From an uncultured Chryseobacterium sp. (GTDB lineage Bacteria > Bacteroidota > Bacteroidia > Flavobacteriales > Weeksellaceae), in contig CAJYLO010000005.1 of assembly GCA_913776245.1 (NCBI GenBank), positions 1 to 64,000 on the forward strand: DNA of 64,000 nucleotides, written 5' to 3'. The stretch's first letter is position 1. The number at the start of each line of letters is the position of its first letter. Shown piece after piece: positions 16,977-25,732 of the stretch. The notes under the pieces were generated by a model. That model was not told the origin of the DNA and did not search any database. It worked only from the letters and a program-made list of their open reading frames with translations. A program made the translations under genes and the position numbers.

Positions 16977-19900
16977 TTATCCCGGAATGTCTTTCACATT
17001 CCCTGTCCTTTTAAGAAAACCCCAAGTCTGCATTTCCCCTTGTAGAGCGTGCTTCAGACTACGGAACAGAACAATATACATCAGCCAGCGATAACCGAAT
17101 CTCTGTGGGATAATAAAGAAAAGATCCGTCCACTTCTGTTTTTGCATAATGAAGGCTACAAATGCTATTGATGCGTCTACCAAAAGAAAAATCAGGTAAT
17201 AGATCAATATCTTTTGTCCGTTTCCTGACAATATGCCGAAAAACATGACCAGATCCGCCAGCGGTGAAAACAAGGGAATAATGTACTGGAAAATCAATAT
17301 ATTAGGCATAGCCCAAAGTCCCAACCCTTTATATTTAGGATTAAGAAATGTTTCCCGCTGCTTCCAGAACATCTGCATAATACCATAAGTCCATCTGAAA
17401 CGCTGCTTTAAAAACTGTTTTACAGATTCCGGCGCTTCTGTCACCGCTACTGCCCGATTTTCATTGGCTATGCTATAACCTTTTTTCAGAATCTTGACTG
17501 TCAGATCGCAATCTTCCGCAAGGGTGTCCGAAGAATATCCCCCAACCTCTTCTATTACAGATTTTCTGAAAGCACCTATTGCACCGGGAATCACAGTAAT
17601 TGCATTGATACCAGCATAGGCTAAGCGGTCAAAATTCTGACTCGTTGTGTATTCTATGGACTGCCATCTGGTGAGCCAGTTAACCCTGTTGCCCACTTTT
17701 ACATTGCCTGCAACAGCAGCGATTTTTTCATCTTTCTTTGCGTTTAGAAACCTGGATATCAGTAATTTTACAGCATTTTTCTCAAGCTTGGTATCAGCAT
17801 CTATACAGACTACATATTCGGCATCCGTATTGGCAATACCAAAGTTAAGCGCTGTTGCCTTTCCGCCGTTCGTTTTAGTCCGTATTTTTATTCCTGCATT
17901 ATCTGCGAATGTTTCCCGGACCTTTTGCAAAGTGCTGTCACGGCTTCCGTCATCCACAAAAATAATATCATAATCCGGGTATGTCTGGTTCAAAAGATTT
18001 CTCAATGAAGATACGATATTAACTTCTTCATTATAAGCAGGTACAATAATTGAAACTTTCGGATAAATTGCAGGATCAGCCCCGTTATTTATCCCTTTTT
18101 CTTTTTTATATTCTGATACAGCCCAATATATCATAAGCAAAAGCCGGAAAATGCCTAATCCTATGAAAATCATAAACAGTGCAACCAGAAAATGGCTTAT
18201 TCCATAAATTGCCGCGGCCAGCAACAGATTGAGCTGCATAATATAGTAAGAATTGGTTTTAGGAACCGGCGGCATAAGCTCATCTCTTTTCTTGTGGAGG
18301 ATCTGTGTAAGATTGGTGAAATGATAACCTTGTTTCTGAAGTTTCGGAATAAGAATATTTAAGGCTTTTACAGTCTCGGATCTTGTATCACCACCTGCAT
18401 CGTGAAGCAATATGATATTTCCTCTCTGTTTTTTGATGCCGTCCAAGACTCTATCTACGATCTGAGTTGCCTGGATACCCGGCTGCCAGTCTTCCGGATC
18501 GATATTTTCACCAATGTCAAGGTAATTCTGTTGTCTTGCCAATGCAACTGGGATAATCTCTTCGGGTGTTGTAGGCTCGGAATCCGCGTTATAAGGTGCC
18601 CGGAATAAAATCGTACTGTGCCCGGTAACACATTCTATCAGCAGCCTGGTTAGCCTGAGCTCAAGTAACGCTCTCTCAGGGTCAACTTTTGCAACATTTT
18701 CGTGGGTGAAGGTATGGTTGCCGATTTCGTGACCTTCCTTGTAGATCCTTTTTACAAGCGGCAAGTTATTCTCAGCATTGATCCCGACAAGGAAAAACGC
18801 TGCAGGAACGTGATATTTAGAAAGAACATCCAACACCTGCGGCGTCCACTCCGGATCCGGCCCATCATCAAATGTCAGTACCAATTCTTTCTGTGGTGCG
18901 GCGCCATATTTTTTTACTTCGTAAGAGCTGGGATATGACAAGTAGTTTTCATCAGTTATGATTTTTTCATCAGGATCCGTCTCCAGGTTTATTTTTCCGT
19001 CGTGTGGTGTATTGAGGACATCCAGAACTTCTCCATCGCCAATATAATCTACCATCGTCTGCCCTTTTACGTTTTCAAGATTATTCATTTTAAAGCCTGC
19101 AAGACCTGCAGAGGTCAGATTCCTATTATAAAAAGTCCATATACGGCTGTCCTCGCTTCCTAAACGCCAGAGTGCTGTTCCTGCAACCGGATATTCCGAT
19201 GCAAAGCGCATAGTGTTAAAAACAGAAGCTGCATCATTAAAAAAAACAGTATGGGCATTATTCTGATTATCCGTGTAAGAATAATTCAGATTAAATGTAT
19301 TATCATCAAAATTAATTACAGCTTTACTGGCATTAGCTTTTGTAATTGCCTGCATATAAGTAACAGATGTATTCTGATCCGGATTACTGCTCCAGTCATA
19401 ACCATAGGCTCCGAGCCCGAGTATAATTTTCTGGGGACTGGTTTCTTTTGCCATTTTATCCGTTTGCTGCTCAATCCATTTTTGCGAAGAGATGGGACCA
19501 GAATCACTGTCGGCTGAGTATTCGTCATAAGCCATCAGCACAAAATAATCTACGTAAGGACTTAATTTTCTGATATTATAATCATCATTATCAGTCATCA
19601 CATCCATAGACACTAAGAGATTATTTTTTCTGAAAACTTTTGACAGATCCGACATAAAATCAACTAAAACCTGATCATCATTCAAATTAAGATCTTCAAA
19701 ATCTATATTGACTCCTCTGAATCTGTATTTCAGACACTGTGCTGCCACTTTATTGATAAGATCCATTCTTTTCACGGGATCGTTCAGTACTTTTCCAATT
19801 CCTTCCGAATGAAATTCCTGATCAGAATTATTGCTCAGAATCGGCATAGCAGAAACGCCGGCCTTCCTGATAATTTTATATCCTTCGGGATCTACGTTGG

Positions 19901-20369
19901 TCCTGAGATTTCCATTTTTAGGATCCAGAAAAAACCACTCCGGAAAAACAAGATTGATATTTTTGATATTTCTGCGCAGAGACATCAAAGACTGAGGATC
20001 CCAGGCTACATAAAATGCGGATCTGATGCCTGCGGAAAACTGATTCCAGCTTTTGCCGGTGTTTCTTTGCTGATGCTTTGACCTCGACATTTTTTCCTCA
20101 TTGGTTTGCATTTTCCTGGCGTGGATGAAGCTGCGGAAACCTTTGTAAGCTTTGGAGATCTTATTCTCCTGGAGATAGGGCTTGCTGGCTGTCATCACAG
20201 CCTTATAATCTTCTTGAAAAGGAAGTTTGGGATTTCTGTCCATTTTCATCATAAGGACAAATGCCAATAAGAAAATTAGAATAATAAAGCCGGCAACCCT
20301 GCTGCTCCATTTTACATTTCTCCAGCGTTTTTTATTATCCGTCTGGAATATTTGTTTTGACTTTTCCAC
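16977..20369 (-). CDS. Three-domain fusion: GH18-like, polysaccharide deacetylase, GT2 synthase
   Basis: 1130 residues. After a membrane anchor (about 25-43), residues 110-430 resemble a GH18 chitinase/hydrolase with NIDFED (acid E225). Residues 495-690 are a NodB-type deacetylase with TFDDGP (499-504) and GNHTFTH (550-556). After another membrane region (709-750) comes a processive GT2 domain: SIIVPAYNE, DDGS (806-809), DAD (857-859), AEDCD (951-955), QRFRW (989-993), then C-terminal membrane helices. The set suggests synthesis, deacetylation and trimming or export of a beta-linked amino-sugar polymer, as the separate PgaB and PgaC proteins do for poly-N-acetylglucosamine. The product is inferred. 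Confidence 0.88.
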   Translation of the reverse strand: MEKSKQIFQTDNKKRWRNVKWSSRVAGFIILIFLLAFVLMMKMDRNPKLPFQEDYKAVMTASKPYLQENKISKAYKGFRSFIHARKMQTNEEKMSRSKHQQRNTGKSWNQFSAGIRSAFYVAWDPQSLMSLRRNIKNINLVFPEWFFLDPKNGNLRTNVDPEGYKIIRKAGVSAMPILSNNSDQEFHSEGIGKVLNDPVKRMDLINKVAAQCLKYRFRGVNIDFEDLNLNDDQVLVDFMSDLSKVFRKNNLLVSMDVMTDNDDYNIRKLSPYVDYFVLMAYDEYSADSDSGPISSQKWIEQQTDKMAKETSPQKIILGLGAYGYDWSSNPDQNTSVTYMQAITKANASKAVINFDDNTFNLNYSYTDNQNNAHTVFFNDAASVFNTMRFASEYPVAGTALWRLGSEDSRIWTFYNRNLTSAGLAGFKMNNLENVKGQTMVDYIGDGEVLDVLNTPHDGKINLETDPDEKIITDENYLSYPSSYEVKKYGAAPQKELVLTFDDGPDPEWTPQVLDVLSKYHVPAAFFLVGINAENNLPLVKRIYKEGHEIGNHTFTHENVAKVDPERALLELRLTRLLIECVTGHSTILFRAPYNADSEPTTPEEIIPVALARQQNYLDIGENIDPEDWQPGIQATQIVDRVLDGIKKQRGNIILLHDAGGDTRSETVKALNILIPKLQKQGYHFTNLTQILHKKRDELMPPVPKTNSYYIMQLNLLLAAAIYGISHFLVALFMIFIGLGIFRLLLMIYWAVSEYKKEKGINNGADPAIYPKVSIIVPAYNEEVNIVSSLRNLLNQTYPDYDIIFVDDGSRDSTLQKVRETFADNAGIKIRTKTNGGKATALNFGIANTDAEYVVCIDADTKLEKNAVKLLISRFLNAKKDEKIAAVAGNVKVGNRVNWLTRWQSIEYTTSQNFDRLAYAGINAITVIPGAIGAFRKSVIEEVGGYSSDTLAEDCDLTVKILKKGYSIANENRAVAVTEAPESVKQFLKQRFRWTYGIMQMFWKQRETFLNPKYKGLGLWAMPNILIFQYIIPLFSPLADLVMFFGILSGNGQKILIYYLIFLLVDASIAFVAFIMQKQKWTDLFFIIPQRFGYRWLMYIVLFRSLKHALQGEMQTWGFLKRTGNVKDIPG

Positions 20370-20453
20370 TGAGGTTTGATTGAAAAACTTAATACAAAGT
20401 TTTACAAATAATGTGAAAAACCGCTTAATTTCTACTTAAAAAAAACTTAATTC

Positions 20454-20777
20454 TCACAGCCAGAGCGAGTCGATCCAGTCCGTAAGCATATGAAAGAGCA
20501 GCCCAACCCCAGTTATCCTTGGAACACCTCTGAAAAACAATAACATAAGATAAATTCCTATAGCCCAATAAGTATGGAGCGGATGAAAATTAATGCTGCT
20601 TCTGTCCGGTGCAAAAACAGGTGTACTTAGTAAATGATCCACATCTACCAGCATAGTTGCCAACATTATGAAATAAGCCTTTTTCCAGTCTTTCCGGAAG
20701 AAAAGACTGGCAATAACAACGGGAAAACCGAAGTGAAGAAAGTAATGTATAAAAGTTCTGAGCCACAGATAATCCAT
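20454..20777 (-). CDS. DUF6122-type small membrane protein
   Basis: 107 residues, three or four hydrophobic segments, with conserved-looking histidines and an internal VDVDHLL motif like the one in YdjM-type membrane-bound metal-dependent hydrolases, of which this is a short relative. Function unknown. Its first base overlaps the last base of the AlkD-like gene, so the two are coupled. Confidence 0.75.
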   Translation of the reverse strand: MDYLWLRTFIHYFLHFGFPVVIASLFFRKDWKKAYFIMLATMLVDVDHLLSTPVFAPDRSSINFHPLHTYWAIGIYLMLLFFRGVPRITGVGLLFHMLTDWIDSLWL

Positions 20778-21502
20778 CAGATGTGTCCTTTTAAATAATT
20801 CTGTCTCAGGTTTTCGTCCAATTTCTCAATGGCATATCTGAGGCATGTTCTTGGCATTTCTTTGTAATGAAGATCTAGAAAATCCAGCAATTCTGTTTCA
20901 TTTTTATTTCCCATCTCGCGCAGCAGCCAGCCGTTAGCCTTGTGCATCAGGTCGTGCGGATGCTTCAGATTTTTAAGCACGAAAGTTTTGGTTAATTCAA
21001 ATTGTCCCTTTTTGATGTGGTGCATTGTTCCGACAATAGCCATTCGTTTTTCCCACATATTTTCGGAATCCGATAATTTTTCTAATAAATTAGAATCCTG
21101 ATTTTCAAAACAATACCGACCCAAAACCTTATAACAAGAAGTATCCACCAAATCCCAATTGTTGATGTATTTAGTATGTTTCAAATAAAAATCAACGATC
21201 TTTTTTCGTAAAGACTGATCTTTGGTTTTCTCGAATTTATAAACCAGTAACAGCAAAGCCGTCAGACGATGTTCGTGGATTTTTGAAGATAATAATTCAA
21301 TGAGTTCTTCAAGAGAGATCTTATTGTAGAATTCTTTTGCAACAGTTCTTTGATCCGGAACAGTAACGCCGATAAATATATCACCTTCACCATATTCGCC
21401 TTTTCCGGTTTTGAAGAATCGTTTTAATATTTCAGCTTTTTCCCGGATTGAAAGTTCCTGAAGCGCTGTCTTTATTTCTGAGACAATAATCGATTGATTC
21501 AT
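20777..21502 (-). CDS. DNA alkylation repair protein (AlkD-like)
   Basis: 241 residues, all helical, built of HEAT-like repeats. Segments such as YINNWDLVDTSCYKVLG, WEKRMAIVGTMHHI and MHKANGWLLREMG are typical of the AlkD/YhaZ DNA alkylation repair family, which excises bulky or cationic alkylated bases. It overlaps the antiporter gene upstream by 4 bases and DUF6122 downstream by 1, so the three form an operon. Confidence 0.93.
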   Translation of the reverse strand: MNQSIIVSEIKTALQELSIREKAEILKRFFKTGKGEYGEGDIFIGVTVPDQRTVAKEFYNKISLEELIELLSSKIHEHRLTALLLLVYKFEKTKDQSLRKKIVDFYLKHTKYINNWDLVDTSCYKVLGRYCFENQDSNLLEKLSDSENMWEKRMAIVGTMHHIKKGQFELTKTFVLKNLKHPHDLMHKANGWLLREMGNKNETELLDFLDLHYKEMPRTCLRYAIEKLDENLRQNYLKGHI

Positions 21503-22776
21503 TTGTATTCGGAAGTTTCCATTATTTTCTCTTCAGTCGCAATCTTCTTCGGATTGGCGACTTTTCCGATCGTTAATCCCTGAACGATAATCGAAAACAC
21601 AACCACACAATAGGTAATACTGATGATAATTTGACTGTATTCATTCACCGGGATCGATAGTGCCAAAGCAATGGAAACGCCGCCACGGATGCCGCCCCAA
21701 ACTAAAACTTTCACCGTTTGCGGGCTGAATCGGTATTTGAAAGCCATAAATTTCGTCGGAATAAAAATCGCTACCCAGCGTGCCAGTAAAACAATCATAA
21801 TACAAATACCGCCCGCTATCAAATATTCACTTAAATCCTTGATTAACAATAGTTCAAAACCAATAAAAAGGAACAGGACAGCATTCATAATTTCGTCAAT
21901 CAGCTCCCAGAATTTGATGAGATAATCCTGCGTTTCGGATTTCATTTTGAAACTTTCGCTGAAATTCCCCATAAATAATCCTGCAGCCACCATTGCCAAA
22001 GGCGCAGAAATATGCATCTCGCGGGCAATCAGATAACCACCCATAACGACTGATAATGTGATGAGTACAGAGATAATATAATCATCTACAACGCGCATAG
22101 CTCTTGAAGCCGAATAGCCGAGAAGAACGCCTAAAAGCAATCCTCCACCAGCTTCTCTTATGAGAAGCAGTCCTACATTTTCAACATTCAGATCAATGTC
22201 TTTCCCGATGGCTAATTGAAGAACGACCGTAAAAACAACAACTGCCATCCCATCATTGAAAAGGGATTCGCCTGCAACCTTAGTTTCCAGAGATTTAGAC
22301 ACATTCGCCTGTTTCAGAATACTGAGAACCGCAACCGGATCTGTAGGAGAAATCAATGCACCGAAAACCAAACAATAGATTAACGGCATCTGAACGCCAA
22401 CCAGAGGCAACAAATAATAAGTCCCGAAACCAACGGCAAAAGTCGAAATAATTACACCAACTGTAGAAAAAATAACAACCGGCCCGAATTGCTCTTTCAA
22501 ATCCTTGATATTGACGTGAATGCCGCCTGCAAAAAGCAGAAAGTTCAGCATGGCGCCCATCAGAACCTCAGTAAAGTCAAAATTATTGACCAGCTCTGTA
22601 AGATGCGTGGTTGTTTTAGGTAAAAAATTATCGCCCGATGCCACCAAAGTTACCGATACTATAATCGCAATCACCATTATTCCGATTGTACTCGGTAATT
22701 TTAAAACGCGATAATTGATGTAGGCAAACAAAGATGCAAGCACAATAAGAACTGAAAATGAGTAATATAACTCCAT
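21499..22776 (-). CDS. CPA1-family sodium/proton antiporter
   Basis: 425 residues, about 12 membrane helices. GALISPTDPVAVLSILK and ESLFNDGMAVVVF are the ion-binding motifs of the CPA1 (NhaP/NHE) family. It exchanges Na+ (or K+) for H+ at the inner membrane for pH and salt control. First gene of the antiporter-AlkD-DUF6122 operon. The ion preference is not visible from sequence. Confidence 0.92.
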   Translation of the reverse strand: MELYYSFSVLIVLASLFAYINYRVLKLPSTIGIMVIAIIVSVTLVASGDNFLPKTTTHLTELVNNFDFTEVLMGAMLNFLLFAGGIHVNIKDLKEQFGPVVIFSTVGVIISTFAVGFGTYYLLPLVGVQMPLIYCLVFGALISPTDPVAVLSILKQANVSKSLETKVAGESLFNDGMAVVVFTVVLQLAIGKDIDLNVENVGLLLIREAGGGLLLGVLLGYSASRAMRVVDDYIISVLITLSVVMGGYLIAREMHISAPLAMVAAGLFMGNFSESFKMKSETQDYLIKFWELIDEIMNAVLFLFIGFELLLIKDLSEYLIAGGICIMIVLLARWVAIFIPTKFMAFKYRFSPQTVKVLVWGGIRGGVSIALALSIPVNEYSQIIISITYCVVVFSIIVQGLTIGKVANPKKIATEEKIMETSEYK

Positions 22777-22785
22777 TTATTTTAT

Positions 22786-22836
22786 TTTAAACACAAAGAC
22801 TCAAGGTTTTCACAAAGGTCTCAAGATTTTTTTAAT
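22786..22836 (+). repeat. Left inverted repeat of the GxxExxY unit
   Basis: TTTAAACACAAAGACTCAAG... over about 51 bases is an imperfect inverted copy of 23269-23317. It begins 10 bases upstream of the antiporter start codon side and ends exactly on the GxxExxY stop codon. Confidence 0.65.
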
Positions 22837-23219
22837 TATGATAAACTGCCATTAATGACTCTGCGGACACCATTTTTGAATAAATTGATATTGAAATTGA
22901 TAAGCAAACCTAATTTACAACCGCTTAATTTCAAATAAGTTAAGACCTGCGCAAGATGTATGTCACTCAAAGACTCAACAGATTTCATTTCTATTATCAA
23001 TTTACTTTCTACTAACAAATCTATTCTGTAACCAACTTCTAATTTTACTTCTTCATAAATTAATGGCAATGCTTTTTGCTTTTCGACCTTTAATCCCAGT
23101 TTTCTGATTTCGTAAAAAAGGCATTCTTCATAAGCACTTTCTAATAATCCGGGTCCAAGATTTCTATGAATCTTCAAACCTAAATCAAAAATGATTTTTG
23201 CAATTTGGTTTTCATTCAT
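22836..23219 (-). CDS. GxxExxY family protein (PD-(D/E)XK nuclease-like fold)
   Basis: 127 residues. GLLESAY (about 24-30) is the naming motif; YRIDLLVESKLIIEMKSVE (about 68-86) carries the D...ExK arrangement of PD-(D/E)XK nucleases. Biochemical function is not known. The gene lies between the antiporter and hflX and is framed by two roughly 50-base inverted repeats, one ending on its own stop codon and one containing the hflX stop codon. That setting suggests a mobile or domesticated unit. GxxExxY genes are common and scattered in Bacteroidetes genomes. Confidence 0.88.
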   Translation of the reverse strand: MNENQIAKIIFDLGLKIHRNLGPGLLESAYEECLFYEIRKLGLKVEKQKALPLIYEEVKLEVGYRIDLLVESKLIIEMKSVESLSDIHLAQVLTYLKLSGCKLGLLINFNINLFKNGVRRVINGSLS

Positions 23220-23268
23220 TTGTGTATTTGTTTTTTACGAGGCGTTCAACATTTTAGACAATAGTCAC

Positions 23269-23317
23269 AAAATTAATCTTGTGTTCTTTGTGCAATCCTC
23301 GTGTCCTTGTGGTTAAA
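23269..23317 (-). repeat. Right inverted repeat of the GxxExxY unit
   Basis: Read on the minus strand it is TTTAACCACAAGGACACGAG..., matching the left repeat with scattered mismatches and a one-base gap. The TAA inside TTTAACCACAA is the hflX stop codon. Confidence 0.65.
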
Positions 23318-24524
23318 CTTCCTCATCATCAAAATACTCGAACAAGAAATCATTGTAAGGGAATCTCGAAATATGGATTCTGTGAACCTCATCGTAAATC
23401 ATTTTCTTCATTTCCGGGAAGTTTTCTTTGGTCAGAGCCGAAATGAAAACCGTCGGATGTTTGGACTTCGCCATCCAGGTTTTTTTCCATTCCTCCAAGG
23501 AAATATTTTTTCTGGAGGAAGGTGTCAGATCATCTTCATCTTTTTTCTCGTAGCTGAAATCGTCAATCTTATTGAAAACCATTATCATCGGTTTTTGATG
23601 CGCATCAATCTCCTGAAGAATCTGGTTGACGGAATTAATATGATCTTCAAAACTCTCGTGTGAAATATCCACCACGTGAATCAATAAATCGGCTTCACGA
23701 ACTTCATCCAAAGTTGATTTAAAGGATTCAACCAATTGCGTCGGTAACTTTCTGATGAAACCAACCGTGTCGGTCAAAAGAAAAGGAAGATTTCCAATCA
23801 CCACTTTTCTAACCGTTGTGTCTAAGGTTGCAAACAATTTATTTTCCGCAAAAACATCCGATTTGGAAAGCGCATTCATCAAGGTTGATTTCCCAACGTT
23901 AGTATAACCCACCAAAGAGACACGCACCATTTTTCCACGGTTTTGTCGTTGGGTAGACATTTGTTTGTCAATGGTTTTGAGCTTGTCTTTCAGCAAAGTA
24001 ATTCTGTCACGGATAATCCTTCTATCGGTTTCGATTTCCGTTTCACCCGGACCTCGCATCCCGATTCCCCCTTTCTGACGTTCAAGGTGGGTCCACATTC
24101 TTGTCAATCGTGGTAAAAGATATTGATATTGCGCCAATTCAACCTGGGTTCTCGCATAAGAAGTTTGTGCTCTTTGGGCAAAAATATCAAGAATAAGATT
24201 GGTTCTGTCCAGGATTTTGACTTCCATTTCACGTTCCAGATTCTTCAGCTGGGAAGGCGACAATTCATCATCAAAAATCACAGTTCCGATTTCATTTTCC
24301 TTTACATAATTCCTGATTTCTTCTGCTTTTCCGCTTCCGACGAAGGTTCTGGAATCCGGTTGGGATAATTTTTGAGTAAATCTTCTATCCACTGTCGCTC
24401 CTGCTGTATAAGCCAGGAACTCCAGCTCGTCCATATATTCTTTCAGCTTATCCTCGTCCTGATTTTGGGTGACCAGACCAACCAAAACCGCTCTTTCATA
24501 CTGATGTTCTTTCTTTTCTAACAT
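23313..24524 (-). CDS. hflX: Ribosome-associated GTPase HflX
   Basis: 403 residues. N-terminal HflX domain, a coiled-coil, the signature RGPGETEIETDRR (about 175-187), then a G domain with GYTNVGKST (G1), DTVGFI (G3) and NKID (G4). HflX splits or rescues stalled 70S ribosomes, mainly under stress. The C-terminal acidic end (DDEEV) runs into the inverted repeat of the GxxExxY unit. It has its own upstream gap with a terminator. Confidence 0.96.
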   Translation of the reverse strand: MLEKKEHQYERAVLVGLVTQNQDEDKLKEYMDELEFLAYTAGATVDRRFTQKLSQPDSRTFVGSGKAEEIRNYVKENEIGTVIFDDELSPSQLKNLEREMEVKILDRTNLILDIFAQRAQTSYARTQVELAQYQYLLPRLTRMWTHLERQKGGIGMRGPGETEIETDRRIIRDRITLLKDKLKTIDKQMSTQRQNRGKMVRVSLVGYTNVGKSTLMNALSKSDVFAENKLFATLDTTVRKVVIGNLPFLLTDTVGFIRKLPTQLVESFKSTLDEVREADLLIHVVDISHESFEDHINSVNQILQEIDAHQKPMIMVFNKIDDFSYEKKDEDDLTPSSRKNISLEEWKKTWMAKSKHPTVFISALTKENFPEMKKMIYDEVHRIHISRFPYNDFLFEYFDDEEV

Positions 24525-24570
24525 TTAAAATTGATAATTTTCTGATTCTGACAAGATACTATTTTTGAAC

Positions 24571-24602
24571 AAAAAAACCAAAGATATTCTTTGGTTTTTT
24601 TA
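24571..24602. terminator. Terminator between osmC and hflX
   Basis: AAACCAAAGA (24575-24584) and TCTTTGGTTT (24588-24597) pair perfectly around TAT, with an A-run on one side and T-run on the other. Able to stop transcription from the osmC side (minus). Confidence 0.75.
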
Positions 24603-24613
24603 ATTTTCGTCTA

Positions 24614-24726
24614 ACGCAAAGTCACAAAATTTGCACTTAAGTTAACCTTATAAAAGTCGCCGATAAAATTAATAATTTGCGACTTACGCGAGTCGATTTT
24701 CAAAATATTTTTGAGACTTTGCGATA
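24614..24726. repeat. CGCAAAGTC inverted-repeat element downstream of osmC
   Basis: CGCAAAGTC (24615-24623) inverted against GACTTTGCG (24715-24723). Inner AAGTCGC (24654-24660) pairs with GCGACTT (24679-24685). Same outer and inner words as the element between hemC and hemD. Confidence 0.6.
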
Positions 24727-24733
24727 AATCCAC

Positions 24734-25147
24734 TTAACTCACAAGTGTCGCGGTCAATGATTTTTCAAAACTGAAAGCCTGACTCACAGGACAATTTTCT
24801 TTAGCATCCTGAGCAATTTTCTGGAAATCCTCTTCAGAGATTCCCGGGATTTTGGCAGTGAGTGTCAATTCTGATAAAGTAATCTTACCTTCTACAAGAC
24901 TGATCTTGCAATCGGTTTCCAGACTTTCCGGCGTGTAGCCTGCTTCTGTGAGCAAAGCCGAAGTCTTCATTGTAAAACAACCTGCGTGAGCTGCCGCCAG
25001 CAATTCTTCCGGGTTGGTGCCGACGCCTTCTTCGAAACGGCTTTTGAATGAATATTGTGTATCATTCAGCGTTGTACTTTGCGTTGTCAGGACGCCGCTT
25101 CCGTCTTTTACTGTTCCTTTCCAGACAGCTTTTGCACTTCTTTTCAT
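24734..25147 (-). CDS. OsmC-family peroxiredoxin
   Basis: 137 residues. Both redox cysteines are present, in AAHAGCFTMKTSALL (about C56) and ENCPVSQAF (about C122). OsmC proteins reduce organic hydroperoxides in the cytoplasm. VGTNPEELLAAAHAGC is the conserved helix. A second OsmC relative at 45208 lacks both cysteines. Single-gene unit. Confidence 0.93.
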   Translation of the reverse strand: MKRSAKAVWKGTVKDGSGVLTTQSTTLNDTQYSFKSRFEEGVGTNPEELLAAAHAGCFTMKTSALLTEAGYTPESLETDCKISLVEGKITLSELTLTAKIPGISEEDFQKIAQDAKENCPVSQAFSFEKSLTATLVS

Positions 25148-25207
25148 AAGTTAATATTTTAGTAGTATTTAAATTCTTGAATCTTTTACTTTTCTCTTGT
25201 TTCTTTA

Positions 25208-25645
25208 TCAGTCCCAATCCGCAGCTATAAACTTCATTGAAGTTGTTCCGTCTGTTAAAGTTAAGAAATGGCCTTCGATTTTGTATCGATTCATTAATGT
25301 TAAATCTTTTCCGAACAATTCTTCCAGTTTCATTTTTCCATCACAATACATCATCGTAGAACCAACGCCCGAAAATTTAGCTTTTCCCTGATTGAATTCT
25401 GCCGTGAAAAACATTCCGTTACAGCCCATTTTTGCAGTGTAACGGTTGGGCGCATCAGAATTTTTTGTCAGATCCATATTCGCTCCCAGATTTGTGAGTT
25501 CCTGTTTTGTGAAATCTTTGTATTCAACCAACATCCATTTTCTATGAATATTTTGGTCATTTACATTCAAATTTTGATTGGGTTTGCAGGAAATAACAAT
25601 AAAAATTGCCAATAACAAAACCCCTAATAATCTTACTTTTTTCAT
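25208..25645 (-). CDS. META-domain (HslJ-like) lipoprotein
   Basis: 145 residues from the ATG at 25645; the ORF start 12 codons earlier adds no signal. A lipoprotein signal peptide ends at ...IVISC. The body resembles the META/HslJ domain (KWMLVEY...NRYTAKMGCNGMFFTAEF...YKIEGHFLTLTDG). The family is often linked to stress or antibiotic tolerance; the molecular role is unknown. Divergent from the S46 peptidase gene. Confidence 0.82.
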   Translation of the reverse strand: MKKVRLLGVLLLAIFIVISCKPNQNLNVNDQNIHRKWMLVEYKDFTKQELTNLGANMDLTKNSDAPNRYTAKMGCNGMFFTAEFNQGKAKFSGVGSTMMYCDGKMKLEELFGKDLTLMNRYKIEGHFLTLTDGTTSMKFIAADWD

Positions 25646-25732
25646 TATCTGATTTTTGTACATTGTCTTAGCCAAATTCATACCATTAGATTTAAAATAA
25701 TCATTAAATTAGCCAGCAAAATAATATTCTCA

